A stretch of DNA of 64,000 bases from Mucilaginibacter gossypii. Lineage in GTDB: Bacteria > Bacteroidota > Bacteroidia > Sphingobacteriales > Sphingobacteriaceae. The notes under the pieces were generated by a model. That model made no database searches, was not told the DNA's origin, and saw nothing but the letters and a program-made list of their open reading frames with translations. Where the stretch lies: contig NZ_FNCG01000006.1 in assembly GCF_900100945.1 (NCBI RefSeq), forward strand, positions 62,001 through 126,000. Direction: 5' to 3'. The translations under genes and the position numbers were made by a program. Below, piece after piece: positions 24,682 through 34,314 of the stretch (position 1 is its first letter; each line of letters starts with the position of its first letter).

Positions 24682-25737
24682 ATGACCAAGCCTGATATTG
24701 CCAGCCTGCGGGTTTATAACCAGCATCTTAATCACGATAAATTTAAAAAACCTGAAGATGTGGTTGGATATATGTGCGCCATGCAGGCGCAGGAATACAC
24801 GCATGCAAAATGGGCAATTGGTTTACGGATGTTATCACCTGCGGATAAAATGGTAGAAAAGGCTATAACAACCGGAACTATATTGCGCACCCATGTACTA
24901 AGACCAACCTGGCATTTTGTATTACCTCAGGATATCCGCTGGATGCTTAGCCTTACTGCTCCAAGAATCAACGCAGGCAATGCCGCCATGTATAAAAAAC
25001 AGGAGGTTACCGATGCAATTTTTAATAAAAGCTTTGACGTATTTACAAAAGCCCTGCAGGGCGGCAAACAGCTAACCCGTACAGAAATTGCCGCTGCGCT
25101 AAATCAGGCAAACATAGCTACCGACGATTTCAGGCTTACCATATTATTAATGAAAGCGGAACTGGAGCAATTAATTTGCAGCGGGGCAAGGCAGGGCAAA
25201 CAGTTCACCTATGCTCTGCTCGACGAACGGGCACCTGTAACACCAGCCATATCTCGTGACGAAGCGGTAACCAGACTGGTTTTGCGGTATTTTAAAAGTC
25301 ACGGCCCCGCTACCGTAAATGATTTTGTACATTGGAGCGGCCTTACCGTTGCTGATGCTAAAACCGGGATTGAAATAAACAAAACCCTGCTAAGTAATAT
25401 CACCATTGGCGGAGTTATGTATTGGATGGGGGCCGATCGGGATTTTGGTGCCGCGAAAAAATCCGGAGCCTATCTCCTGCCAGTTTACGATGAGTTAATT
25501 ATAGCTTATAAAAATCGCGATGCCATGATACCGGCCGGGTTTCGGGATAAAATGGGGGCTATTACTTTTTTCCCAACTATAATGGTCAATAACCAGGTGG
25601 TTGGCAACTGGAGCCGGAATATGGGCAAAAAGAATATTGATATTGAGCTCAAACCATTTAACAAACTCAATAAGGCTCAAAACCAGTCTATTGAAAGCGC
25701 CATACAACGTTTTAAAAAGTTTAATGGTATCGGATAA
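24682..25737 (+). CDS. AlkZ/YcaQ-like winged-helix DNA glycosylase family protein (HTH_42)
   Basis: 351 residues of the winged-helix HTH_42 family. Members such as AlkZ and E. coli YcaQ unhook interstrand crosslinks and remove alkylated bases, using a QxQ/QxD motif. Here MQAQ (Q35-A-Q37) sits at the expected N-terminal position, and RTHVLRPTWHFV, which forms part of the DNA-binding wing, follows. The C-terminal third has the family GAYLLPVYDELIIAYK. It lies 45 bp upstream of an Fpg/Nei-type glycosylase on the same strand, suggesting a small base-excision-repair unit. The call rests on motif and length; the substrate is unproven. Confidence 0.85.
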   Translation: MTKPDIASLRVYNQHLNHDKFKKPEDVVGYMCAMQAQEYTHAKWAIGLRMLSPADKMVEKAITTGTILRTHVLRPTWHFVLPQDIRWMLSLTAPRINAGNAAMYKKQEVTDAIFNKSFDVFTKALQGGKQLTRTEIAAALNQANIATDDFRLTILLMKAELEQLICSGARQGKQFTYALLDERAPVTPAISRDEAVTRLVLRYFKSHGPATVNDFVHWSGLTVADAKTGIEINKTLLSNITIGGVMYWMGADRDFGAAKKSGAYLLPVYDELIIAYKNRDAMIPAGFRDKMGAITFFPTIMVNNQVVGNWSRNMGKKNIDIELKPFNKLNKAQNQSIESAIQRFKKFNGIG

Positions 25738-25782
25738 CAAACATTAACTACATCAACAAGTTACTTATAAAAACAAGATATT

Positions 25783-26553
25783 ATGCCCGAACTACCCGAT
25801 CTGCAGGCTTTTAGCCATAACCTGCAAAAAATACTTGCAGGTAAAACCGTTAAAAAAATAGAAGTACCTAACGCTAAAAAACTAAATGTTAGCGTACACG
25901 AATTAAACGAGGTATTAAGCGGGCAAAAGCTCGAAAAAGTATATCGCGAAGGGAAGGAACTGCATATTAAATTTAGCAAGGGCAATGTACTGGGTCTGCA
26001 CCTAATGTTGCACGGTAAACTGTTTTTGTTCGATACCAAGAACGACAACAAGTACAGCATCATCGAGCTGCACTTTGATGATGGCAGCGGATTAGTACTT
26101 ACCGATTTCCAGGGGATAGCGATGCCTACCCTCAACCCCGAAAAAAAGGACGTACCCGACGCGCTTGATGCCGATGCCGAGTATTTGAGAAAGCGCCTGG
26201 CAAAAACAAAAACCAATATTAAAACTGTTCTGCTTGATCAAAAGATTATGAGAGGCGTCGGCAATGCGTACGCCGATGAGATTTTATGGCACGCCCGCAT
26301 TTCTCCGTTCTCCGTAAGCAGTAAAATACCGGAGGCCAAACTGAAAGACCTGGTTAAGGCAATAAAATCGGTATTGGAAGATGCAGAAAAAAATATCCTT
26401 AAATCAAACCCCGACATCATTAACGGTGAAGTTCGTGATTTCATGGATATTCACAATTCAAAGAAAAAACACAGCCCAACAGGCGCCGCGATCATAATTA
26501 ACGAAGCATCGCGGAAAACATATTATACTGACGAGCAGGAATTGTTCGAGTAA
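25783..26553 (+). CDS. Fpg/Nei-family DNA glycosylase with zincless finger
   Basis: 256 residues. The catalytic N-terminus MPELPD (Pro2 nucleophile, Glu3), K58 in REGKEL and the helix-two-turn-helix RGVGNAYADEILWHARISP define the family, which excises oxidised bases and nicks abasic sites. The C-terminal finger lacks all four zinc cysteines, but the DNA-contacting strand-loop is kept (TGAAIIINEASRKTYY, with the Arg before KTYY), as in the zincless fingers of NEIL1-type enzymes. It should therefore still be active. Follows the AlkZ-like gene closely. The substrate range (8-oxoG or oxidised pyrimidines) cannot be told. Confidence 0.88.
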   Translation: MPELPDLQAFSHNLQKILAGKTVKKIEVPNAKKLNVSVHELNEVLSGQKLEKVYREGKELHIKFSKGNVLGLHLMLHGKLFLFDTKNDNKYSIIELHFDDGSGLVLTDFQGIAMPTLNPEKKDVPDALDADAEYLRKRLAKTKTNIKTVLLDQKIMRGVGNAYADEILWHARISPFSVSSKIPEAKLKDLVKAIKSVLEDAEKNILKSNPDIINGEVRDFMDIHNSKKKHSPTGAAIIINEASRKTYYTDEQELFE

Positions 26554-26593
26554 ATCTCGCAGGGTTTAAAGAAGAGTATTTAGCGTATTTTGC

Positions 26594-26654
26594 TGCGCTC
26601 GTTTAATGAGCGCAATGCTCAAAAGGCTCCCCTTTAGAGAAGATTTAGAGGGGC
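26594..26654. terminator. Hairpins between convergent genes
   Basis: TGCGCTC (26594-26600) and GAGCGCA (26608-26614) form one stem. CTCCCCTTTAGAG with TTTAGAGGGG (26627-26653) forms a second, broader one. They lie between converging stops at 26553 and 26657 and probably end transcription both ways. Confidence 0.5.
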
Positions 26655-26656
26655 AT

Positions 26657-27238
26657 CTACTTCAACTTTTTCACCAGTACATTAAAATCAACACCAACAA
26701 TCGGAATCTTCTTCCAGGGTTGGGTTTCACCATCCTTATGGAAGGTACCGCCGTTAAATAAGCCGCAGGCAAATCCAACGTTGGAGTTGGTTTTGGTTGT
26801 CAAAAATTCAATAGAAACCACAATATCACCGGCCACTTTAACATTGTACGGCGATAAGTCGACGGTGGTTAATTGATGGTTTTCCACATTGTCGTATTTT
26901 TTAATGTAGCCTTTTATTTCGTCTTTAACCAAATTAGCTTCATTTGGAAACTTCCCGGCCATTTGGTAAACATTTACTTTAAAAGGGATGCTATCGCTTG
27001 ACCGGTTTTGAGTATGAAAGTGCAGCGTAAGTAATTGTACCTGTTTTTTACCAGCATTCATTTCAATACCAACCTGCGCACCTTTAACAGCATCAAAGGT
27101 ATTATTGGATGAGCCGCTTCGGGGTTTGTTGCCTATCGTTTTGGTTTTATCCTGGGCGGATACGCTAACGGCAACGAAGCATAAAAAACATAAGGCAACG
27201 AGTTTTGCAAAATTTCGGGAGAATATCGATTTGAACAT
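26657..27238 (-). CDS. Secreted hypothetical protein, 193 aa
   Basis: A signal peptide (about 1-29, ending VSAQ) precedes a beta-rich domain with strand patterns VQLLTLHFHTQNR, FKVNVYQMAG, GDIVVSIEFL and VGFACGLFNGG. This resembles a jelly-roll or fibronectin-like sandwich. No catalytic motif is visible and I do not recognise the family by name. It is probably periplasmic or outer-membrane associated. Transcribed after the MFS exporter gene on the same strand, 129 bases apart, likely independent. Confidence 0.7.
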   Translation of the reverse strand: MFKSIFSRNFAKLVALCFLCFVAVSVSAQDKTKTIGNKPRSGSSNNTFDAVKGAQVGIEMNAGKKQVQLLTLHFHTQNRSSDSIPFKVNVYQMAGKFPNEANLVKDEIKGYIKKYDNVENHQLTTVDLSPYNVKVAGDIVVSIEFLTTKTNSNVGFACGLFNGGTFHKDGETQPWKKIPIVGVDFNVLVKKLK

Positions 27239-27367
27239 AACAATAAGTTTTGGATGAATTTATAAGGTAGACGATGGCGATAAACAAATGGTTGCAACCT
27301 CGATCTGAAAATTTTTCATAGCGGATCCCTGTAGAGATTCATCACACGCCTCTGCAATCAGGCAACG

Positions 27368-28909
27368 TCATTCCTTCTTAACAGCACTGTTCCTGATAAA
27401 AACAGCCGACATCAGGGCGCCCAAAAAACCCAGGCCGGCGCAGATCCGCATAATATTGCCATAAGCCGAAATAAATCCATTGTGATACGCAATCTCGACT
27501 GCCTTTTTGTTGGATCCGTCGATACCGGCGGGCACTTTAGCATTACCTAAGTTGGCCGATTGTTCCATAACTGTCTTTTTATCTTTTTCTTTAAGGGATA
27601 ACTTCTTCAACTCCCCCTGCATCGCTCCCGAAAAAAATAAAACCGCCAGGGCACCAAAAATGGCATTGGCAAAAACATTGGCAATCCGGGTCATAGCATT
27701 ATTAATGCCCGACGCTGTACCCGAAAAATGATCACTTACCGATCCCATTACCGTTGCCGTAAGCGGCGCTACTGTTAATGACATGCCGAAGCCAAAAACA
27801 AGCACACCGGGAAAAAAGCTTGTCCAATAATCGGAAGGGCCTGCAGTTTGTTTAATGAACGACAATATCAGTAACCCGGCTCCCGCCAAAGCCGGACCGA
27901 TTATGAGCAATAAACGCGGGCCTTTTTTATCGGCAATAGCTCCTGCATAACGCGCAATGGAGATCATGAGCACAGTGAAAGGTAAAAATGTTAACCCAGA
28001 TTGCAACTGGCTATACCCCTGCACCTGCACCATGTTTAGTGACATGAACAGCATACCGCCACCCAAACCCGCGTACAGAAAAAATGTAAGCAGGTTTATC
28101 CCGCTAAAGGTTTTATTACTAAACAGGTTTAGCGGCATCATGGGATGTTTGCTTGTACCTTCTATCCAAATAAAAACAATGAGCAATAATAAGCCCAGGG
28201 CTAATGATCCATAAACCTGCCAGCTATTAAAACCAACCGCCGGCATCCGCAGAAAACCAAATGTTAGCAAAGCAAGCCCTGATGCAATAGAAATAGCCCC
28301 GGGAAAATCAATGGTTTGATCGGTATTATCATCCTTACTTTCGGCAACCTTGCGCCACAGGATGAGTAAAGCTACTATCCCTATGGGTATATTAATAAAG
28401 AATATGTACCGCCATAAACCGGCATCGGCTAAGGCGCCACCCAATACCGGGCCGCCCACTGTAACTACCGTGGTAATGGCCGACCATGTTCCGATAGCCT
28501 TGCCCCTTTCTTTTGCATCGATGGATGATGAAATAAGCGAAAGGCTCCCCGGAATCATCAGTGCTCCTCCTATACCCTGTATGATCCGAAAAACAATGAG
28601 ATAAAAAACACCTGGTGAAAGCCCGCAAAGGGCTGATCCGGTTATAAAAATAAAGATCCCTATCATGAAGACCTTCTTCCGCCCCAGTTTATCGCCAAGC
28701 GAGCCGCCTATTAAAATAAGCGAGGCAAGCATCAACAGGTAAGCGTTCAGGATCCAAAAGAGATCAGCTCCTTTGGCATCAAGGCTTTGTTGTAATGCCG
28801 GCAGCACCACATTAAGTGCTGTACCATCAATAAATGCCATGGCCGAAGCCAGTATAGCCGAAACCATGATCCATTTGCCTGCCGGGCTGCCCAATGAAAC
28901 TGTAGCCAT
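27368..28909 (-). CDS. MFS transporter, DHA2 (EmrB/QacA) family
   Basis: 513-residue drug:H+ antiporter with about 14 membrane helices. Signatures: AFIDGTALNVVLPAL in helix 1, motif A as GGSLGDKLGRKKVF, the antiporter motif C region VGGPVLGGALAD and WRYIFFINIPIG, all typical of the 14-helix DHA2 family. It probably exports hydrophobic or cationic toxic compounds. There is no adjacent membrane-fusion protein (EmrA), so it may act alone like QacA. No adjacent regulator on either side. The family call is secure, the substrate unknown. Confidence 0.92.
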   Translation of the reverse strand: MATVSLGSPAGKWIMVSAILASAMAFIDGTALNVVLPALQQSLDAKGADLFWILNAYLLMLASLILIGGSLGDKLGRKKVFMIGIFIFITGSALCGLSPGVFYLIVFRIIQGIGGALMIPGSLSLISSSIDAKERGKAIGTWSAITTVVTVGGPVLGGALADAGLWRYIFFINIPIGIVALLILWRKVAESKDDNTDQTIDFPGAISIASGLALLTFGFLRMPAVGFNSWQVYGSLALGLLLLIVFIWIEGTSKHPMMPLNLFSNKTFSGINLLTFFLYAGLGGGMLFMSLNMVQVQGYSQLQSGLTFLPFTVLMISIARYAGAIADKKGPRLLLIIGPALAGAGLLILSFIKQTAGPSDYWTSFFPGVLVFGFGMSLTVAPLTATVMGSVSDHFSGTASGINNAMTRIANVFANAIFGALAVLFFSGAMQGELKKLSLKEKDKKTVMEQSANLGNAKVPAGIDGSNKKAVEIAYHNGFISAYGNIMRICAGLGFLGALMSAVFIRNSAVKKE

Positions 28910-29012
28910 ATTTTATAAGGTTGTAATTGAAAGGTTTATTACAAAGTTGCAGTAAATGATCGGATTAAACTGAGCCTAAAAAAACAATTTAAAGTGTTGC
29001 AAAAAAATATGA

Positions 29013-29711
29013 CTATCGCCTGAAAACACCGATGTTTTCCGGGCAAAGCAGGATCAGCAAAAATATTGCAGCAAAATCAAGTGGTAAAACTTCCGACTCA
29101 TTTACTGCCGAAAATAGCATTATCAAAATGGTTAATATAATTATTGCGATAACATGGTTGCGGTGCGGGATAGGAATTCCGATTCTATCAATAAAGCGTT
29201 TAGCCCTAAAATTACTCCGATATATAAACGGCAATATCAAAAAGTAAAAAGCACTTGCGGCTATCAAAATCCAATAGAGCACAATTTTTCCGGTCTCATT
29301 AATTTTAATTATTCCATTTGCATTTGCCCCCAACATTGCGGTGTTGGATTTAAAAAGCGAATGGGTTGACAGATGAAAAAGGTCAGGTAAACTGCTCATT
29401 TTTTCGGTGATGAAAAACAGGCTTGCTATCCCGGTTAAAATTAAAACCACACAAAACTGGATGCTGCGGTAGCGCGAAAGCCTTACAATATATACTGCCG
29501 ACACTATAAAAATTACAAGTAACAACAATACCGTGAAGTATCCTATAAAACCGCCATAGCGATTGTATATCATCTCAAAATATCCTTTATCAATAAAGAA
29601 GAGTATGATAGCCCCTATATTGAACACGATCATTAATCCGAAGATCAACGTCTCAAACTTTGTTAAGCCGTTCTTTTTACGGGCAGTATTATAGGTATTG
29701 AGCACGGCCAT
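29013..29711 (-). CDS. Polytopic membrane protein of unknown function
   Basis: 232 residues from the ATG at 29711 (MAVLNTYNTARKK); a longer form from 29741 is possible but adds a hydrophobic leader of no clear use. Six or so hydrophobic helices (for example TLIFGLMIVFNIGAIILFF, GYFTVLLLLVIFIVSAVYIV, VVLILTGIASLFFIT, VLYWILIAASAFYFLILPF). No motif of a known transporter or enzyme is visible. It is flanked by unrelated genes and appears monocistronic. Confidence 0.65.
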   Translation of the reverse strand: MAVLNTYNTARKKNGLTKFETLIFGLMIVFNIGAIILFFIDKGYFEMIYNRYGGFIGYFTVLLLLVIFIVSAVYIVRLSRYRSIQFCVVLILTGIASLFFITEKMSSLPDLFHLSTHSLFKSNTAMLGANANGIIKINETGKIVLYWILIAASAFYFLILPFIYRSNFRAKRFIDRIGIPIPHRNHVIAIIILTILIMLFSAVNESEVLPLDFAAIFLLILLCPENIGVFRR

Positions 29712-29886
29712 GATTTTATGAATGATTGTAACAACTAACAAAAACTTGCCAAAACATGTTTTCAGTCCTTCTTTAAAACGAAAACAAGCTCCAAATTATT
29801 TCCGTCACACCAACGACAACATTCGTCACATTTAATTCTGAAGGTCATATTGTTGCTGTACCATTGAATCATAAATCAACAGCCAC

Positions 29887-31119
29887 ATGAAAAAGCTTAT
29901 CCTGATACTGATTCATCTCACCATTGCATACCTGTTGAAGGCGCAGCCGCTGCAGCAACCTATAGTTTTGGGCAGGGTGGATACCATTTATTCCAACATC
30001 CTGAAAGAGAAACGACCACTTTGGGTTTATACGCCAGGATATGATACCAACTACTTTTCAAAACCGGAATTTCCGGTTTTGTACGTTTTAGATGCCGATG
30101 ATCATTTCATGTCGCTGGTTACTATGATCAAAGAACTTAGCGCAACTGCAGGCAATACGGTGCTGCCGCAAATGATTATAGTTGGTATTTTGAATACATC
30201 CGGACACCGTACACGAGACCTTACGCCTACCAGCAGCGCTATGTACAAGTCATCAGGTGGAGGGGAAAACTTTGCCGCCTTTATGGAAAAAGAACTAATT
30301 CCATATATCGACAAAGCATATCCAACTGCTCCCTATCGCACCATGATCGGTCATTCGTTGGGAGGATTAACGGTGATCCATTTATTATTAAAACATACAC
30401 ATGTTTTTAATGCCTATGTAGCTATAGATCCGAGCATGTTTTATGACAACGATAATTTACTTAAACAAGCAACCATTATCCTTAAACAAAAGAATTTTGG
30501 CGGTAAAAAGCTTTTCCTCGGTTTTGCCAATACGATGAATGCGGGAATGGATACTATACAAGTAAAAAAGGACACGGCCGAAATATCACATCATATCCGG
30601 TCGATCATGAAACTGGCTGATGATCTTTCTGTCAATAAAACCAACAATCTGCAATGGGCTAAAAAATATTATCCCGATGACGATCATAATTCAGTTTCGT
30701 TCAATGCTGAATATGATGCCTTACGGTTTATTTTCAAAAACAACCGCTTTCCGCGAAACCAGCCTTATAACCAATATTTTGATAAACAGTATAATGCCGT
30801 GCAGCTAAGACAAATGATAGATACCCATTACAAAATGATGTCCGCTGAAATGGGTTACACCGTACGCCCTCCCGAGCCGGAGATGAATGGCATAGGCTAC
30901 GCGTTTTTGCAACAAAAAGATTATGAAAAAGCGGCTATGTTCTTCCAGGTCAACATAGATAATTACCCGAAAAACTTCAACGTTTATGACAGTATGGGCG
31001 ATTGCTTTTTAGCCCGTGGGGATAAAGCAAATGCCGAAAAGTATTTTAAGAAAGCTTTATCAATAAAGTATACCAAAGAGATCATGGATAAGCTGGATAA
31101 GGTGCAGGCAGAGAAGTAA
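29887..31119 (+). CDS. Secreted alpha/beta-hydrolase (esterase D/Fes-like, PF00756 type) with C-terminal TPR
   Basis: 410 residues with a signal peptide (1-19, ending LLKAQ). The putative-esterase domain (about 25-290) has the elbow MIGHSLGG with Ser157 and a terminal His267 in PDDDHNS, plus the family feature PVLYVLDADDHF. The C-terminal 70 residues (about 338-402) form two TPR-like helical hairpins (GYAFLQQKDYEKAAMFFQ, YDSMGDCFLARGDKANAEKYF). Relatives hydrolyse esters in siderophores, feruloyl sugars or glutathione adducts, so the substrate is open. It acts in the periplasm or at the surface. Confidence 0.82.
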   Translation: MKKLILILIHLTIAYLLKAQPLQQPIVLGRVDTIYSNILKEKRPLWVYTPGYDTNYFSKPEFPVLYVLDADDHFMSLVTMIKELSATAGNTVLPQMIIVGILNTSGHRTRDLTPTSSAMYKSSGGGENFAAFMEKELIPYIDKAYPTAPYRTMIGHSLGGLTVIHLLLKHTHVFNAYVAIDPSMFYDNDNLLKQATIILKQKNFGGKKLFLGFANTMNAGMDTIQVKKDTAEISHHIRSIMKLADDLSVNKTNNLQWAKKYYPDDDHNSVSFNAEYDALRFIFKNNRFPRNQPYNQYFDKQYNAVQLRQMIDTHYKMMSAEMGYTVRPPEPEMNGIGYAFLQQKDYEKAAMFFQVNIDNYPKNFNVYDSMGDCFLARGDKANAEKYFKKALSIKYTKEIMDKLDKVQAEK

Positions 31120-31133
31120 GAGATTTGGAGGGG

Positions 31134-31505
31134 CTAATCTATAAAACTCACCGGTTCCAAATCTTTCAACTCGTCTTCAGTAAACAACCTTGAATGGATC
31201 ATGAACCTAAAACCCGTCGGTATTTCTATTGAAAAACTTGAACCACGGCCTTTGGTAATATCGAGCTGAAGCTGGGTATGCTGCCAGTATTCAAACTGGT
31301 CCCTACTCATCCAAAATTCACAGTCATCCACCTCTCCTATTTTAACATCGCTGCCGCCGAGTTTAAACTCGCCTTTTTCAAAGCACATAGGCGATGAGCC
31401 ATCGCAGCAACCACCGCTTTGATGGAACATCAGGTCGCCAAAGCGGGATTTGAGTTCGGCTATCAGCTTTGAAGCTTCGGGGGTTATGGTTACTCTTTTG
31501 ATCAT
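31134..31505 (-). CDS. DUF779 protein associated with aldehyde dehydrogenase
   Basis: 123 residues from the ATG at 31505 (MIKRVTITPEA), chosen because DUF779 proteins begin there and are about this long; the upstream extension has no family features. The conserved core is present: FHQSGGCCDGSSPMC, then DCEFWMS and QHTQLQLDI. The double cysteine and the later Cys suggest metal or redox chemistry. DUF779 genes are habitually next to NAD-dependent acetaldehyde/glycolaldehyde dehydrogenases, as here, and may assist them; the biochemical role is unknown. Confidence 0.87.
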   Translation of the reverse strand: MIKRVTITPEASKLIAELKSRFGDLMFHQSGGCCDGSSPMCFEKGEFKLGGSDVKIGEVDDCEFWMSRDQFEYWQHTQLQLDITKGRGSSFSIEIPTGFRFMIHSRLFTEDELKDLEPVSFID

Positions 31506-31560
31506 GTCTTCAAATTTCGCGCGAAGCTGCAGATAAGTAAAGGAATATTCAAACACATAA

Positions 31561-31593
31561 AGACTTACGAAGTTTCAGAAACCTCGCAAGTCT
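31561..31593 (-). terminator. Hairpin between aldehyde dehydrogenase and DUF779 genes
   Basis: AGACTTACGAAGTTT pairs with AAACCTCGCAAGTCT (one or two mismatches). It lies after the dehydrogenase stop and before DUF779, so it may attenuate readthrough or protect the upstream mRNA. Similar hairpins occur at 24037-24068 and 49221-49250. Confidence 0.55.
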
Positions 31594-31619
31594 GGGGAAC
31601 GGGGGGATTAAAGCCGGGA

Positions 31620-33122
31620 TTAAAAAAATCCCAGCTTGTTCTTATTATATGAGATCAGCATGTTTTTTGTTTGACGGTAGTGACCAAGCATCATTTTATG
31701 ATTTTCGCGACCAAAACCTGATTTTTTATAGCCGCCGAACGGCGCATGTGCAGGATATGCGTGGTAATTATTTACCCAAACCCTGCCGGCCAGTATTGCG
31801 CGGGGCACCTGGTAAAGCTCGTGCGCATCGCGGGTCCACACACCGGCACCCAATCCGTAAAGTGTGTCATTGGCTATCGCGATAGCTTCTTCAGTAGTTT
31901 TGAACGTAGTTACACAAGCCACCGGACCAAAGATCTCCTCCTGGAAAATGCGCATCTTGTTATTGCCCTTAAATAACGTAGGCTGGATATAATAACCGCC
32001 TTCCAGCTCACCATCAAGCTTTTTAACCTCGCCGCCACAAAGTACCTCTACTCCCTCTTCTTTACCAATTTTCAGGTACGACTGGATTTTTTCGTACTGG
32101 TCGTTAGATGCCTGTGCGCCCATCATTGTGGTGCCATCTAAGGGGTTACCCATAATGATAGCATTAGTGCGTTCTATCACCTTCGACATAAATTTATCGT
32201 AGATGTTTTCATGCACCAGGATCCTCGACGGGCAGGTGCAAACCTCGCCCTGGTTAAGGGCAAATAATACTGCGCCTTCAACAGCTTTGTCAAAAAACTC
32301 ATCATCGGCATCGGCTACCGATTCAAAAAAAATATTTGGTGATTTTCCGCCCAGCTCCATCGTAACCGGGATGAGGTTTTCAGATGCGTACTGCATAATC
32401 AAGCGGCCGGTTGTGGTTTCGCCTGTAAAGGAAACTTTGGCAACCCTTGGCGATGAAGCCAGTGGCTTACCTGCCTCCGGACCAAAACCGGTGATAATGT
32501 TCAAAACACCAGGCGGCAAAATATCCTGGATCAATTCCATTAATACCATGATGGATGTTGGTGTTTGCTCGGCTGGCTTCACCACGCAACAATTACCGGC
32601 AGCAAGCGCAGGCGCAATTTTCCAGGTAGCCATCAACAGCGGAAAATTCCAGGGGATGATCTGTCCTACCACACCTAATGGTTCATTTAAACAAATACTT
32701 ACGGTATATTCATCATGCTCGGAAATCCCGCCTTCTTCCGCACGGATAACACCGGCGAAATAACGAAAATGATCAATCACCAGCGGCAAGTCGGCAGCGC
32801 GACATTCACGAATGGCCTTTCCGTTATCGATGCATTCTACAACGGCCAAAAACTCCAGGTTGGCTTCAATAACATCGGCTATTTTATTTAACAGCGATGC
32901 CCTGTGTGCGGCTGAAGTTTTGCCCCATGCCGGGAATGCGGCATGAGCGGCATCCAGAGCCAGTTCAACATCTTCCTTTCCTGATCGTGCAGCCTTGGTG
33001 AATACTTTGCCGTCGATAGGCGAAACGTTATCAAAATATTCGCCTTTAACCGGCGGAACAAATTTGCCGCCGATAAAATTGTCGTATTTATCCTTGAAGG
33101 ATGGTTTAGAAACAGCGCTCAT
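31620..33122 (-). CDS. NAD-dependent aldehyde dehydrogenase (AldB/ExaC-like)
   Basis: 500-residue cytoplasmic class-3-fold enzyme oxidising aldehydes (acetaldehyde, chloroacetaldehyde type) to acids with NAD+. Key residues: N159 in PWNF, K182 in VVKPAEQTP, general base E256 in MELGGKSPN and catalytic C295 in NQGEVCTC. The C-terminal [14 protein letters not shown] is typical of this subgroup. It is paired with DUF779 downstream and with a divergent AraC-type regulator 148 bases upstream, the usual context for inducible aldehyde detoxification or alcohol use. Confidence 0.95.
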   Translation of the reverse strand: MSAVSKPSFKDKYDNFIGGKFVPPVKGEYFDNVSPIDGKVFTKAARSGKEDVELALDAAHAAFPAWGKTSAAHRASLLNKIADVIEANLEFLAVVECIDNGKAIRECRAADLPLVIDHFRYFAGVIRAEEGGISEHDEYTVSICLNEPLGVVGQIIPWNFPLLMATWKIAPALAAGNCCVVKPAEQTPTSIMVLMELIQDILPPGVLNIITGFGPEAGKPLASSPRVAKVSFTGETTTGRLIMQYASENLIPVTMELGGKSPNIFFESVADADDEFFDKAVEGAVLFALNQGEVCTCPSRILVHENIYDKFMSKVIERTNAIIMGNPLDGTTMMGAQASNDQYEKIQSYLKIGKEEGVEVLCGGEVKKLDGELEGGYYIQPTLFKGNNKMRIFQEEIFGPVACVTTFKTTEEAIAIANDTLYGLGAGVWTRDAHELYQVPRAILAGRVWVNNYHAYPAHAPFGGYKKSGFGRENHKMMLGHYRQTKNMLISYNKNKLGFF

Positions 33123-33270
33123 AATTTTTATGGTTTTTTGGTAACACTAATGTAGAGCAACCTCGCTGTAAGGCATTTGCATTATGCTCTCAAAAGGTAG
33201 CACAATGGTCGCATTTTTTGCACCCACTTGTTAATCATGATAAGTATACCTAATTTGGTATAAATTATAA

Positions 33271-34209
33271 ATGGCTATGAATAACAAAACCCTGTTATCT
33301 CCACTAAGCCTCTCACACGGAAAAGAACTGAATACCCTGGTTGAAAACCGCAGGGCTTACACCATGAACCATTGCGAACTCAACGTTTTTGAAACTTTTG
33401 AGCGCAGCGAGCTGGTGCCCTTAACTTTTAGCGACCTGGTAATAACAAGCATGTTGCGCGGCAAAAAGGTGATGCACTTGTTTGATAAACCGGGGTTTGA
33501 TTACCTCCCCGGCGAAACCGTTATAGTGCCGCCAAATATTACCATGAAAATTGATTTCCCGGAGGCTACTATCAACCAGCCATCACAGTGCACAGCTTTG
33601 GCTATTAACCACCAGGAAATTACCAATACGCTTGATTTCTTAAATGAGAATTACCCAAGGGAAGATAAGCGGGTTTGGCAGCTGAACTATAACCAGTTCC
33701 ACTTTTTTAATAATTATGAGCTGGCCCAGCTCATTAATAAACTCATCCGCATCAGTACCGGCGATGCCCTGACCAAGGATGTGCTTGCCAACCTCACTTT
33801 AAAAGAATTGCTAATCCGCATTATGCAGATGCAAAACATTAACGAGATCAGCGATAACCTGCATGAGCTATCAAGCAGTAGCCGATTTGCCTACGTACTG
33901 GAATACATTAGGGTGCATTTAAGCGATAAGCTTAATATTGATGCATTGAGCCAAATGGCCTTCATGAGCAAAGCAAGCTTTTTCCGGGCGTTCAGGCACG
34001 AGTTGGGGATTTCGCCGGTTGATTATATCATTAAAGAGCGCCTGCAATTAGCCAAGCAGCTCATGAACAATCCGCATAACAGTATCTCTGAAGCTTGTTT
34101 TAAAGCCGGGTTCAATAACCTTAACTACTTTAGCCGCGCATTTAAAAAGATAGAGGGCATTACGCCAAGTTATTATAAGGCCAAGCTACGGGATGGGCAC
34201 CTGAATTAA
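33271..34209 (+). CDS. AraC-family transcriptional regulator, probable activator of the aldehyde dehydrogenase operon
   Basis: 312 residues. The N-terminal half (about 20-190) is an AraC-type sensor domain (FDYLPGETVIVPPN). The C-terminal part (about 205-305) contains the two helix-turn-helix motifs: LNIDALSQMAFMSKASFFRA and ISEACFKAGFNNLNYFSRAF, followed by the family GITPSYYKAK. Divergent from the aldehyde dehydrogenase gene with a 148-base shared control region, so it most likely regulates that operon in response to an aldehyde or alcohol; the ligand is not known. Confidence 0.9.
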   Translation: MAMNNKTLLSPLSLSHGKELNTLVENRRAYTMNHCELNVFETFERSELVPLTFSDLVITSMLRGKKVMHLFDKPGFDYLPGETVIVPPNITMKIDFPEATINQPSQCTALAINHQEITNTLDFLNENYPREDKRVWQLNYNQFHFFNNYELAQLINKLIRISTGDALTKDVLANLTLKELLIRIMQMQNINEISDNLHELSSSSRFAYVLEYIRVHLSDKLNIDALSQMAFMSKASFFRAFRHELGISPVDYIIKERLQLAKQLMNNPHNSISEACFKAGFNNLNYFSRAFKKIEGITPSYYKAKLRDGHLN

Positions 34210-34242
34210 CAGACTAATAAAAATATTGTTCGGAAAGTAAGA

Positions 34243-34285
34243 AGCAATCTTATACGTGCACTTAGTAAACACTTATAAGATTGCT
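34243..34285. terminator. Strong inverted repeat, likely bidirectional terminator
   Basis: AGCAATCTTATACGTG (34243-34258) and CACTTATAAGATTGCT (34270-34285) pair over 16 bases with one mismatch, between the converging genes ending at 34209 and 34315. Confidence 0.75.
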
Positions 34286-34314
34286 GTTGTGTAAGGCGCT
34301 TAACCTTCTGGTGT

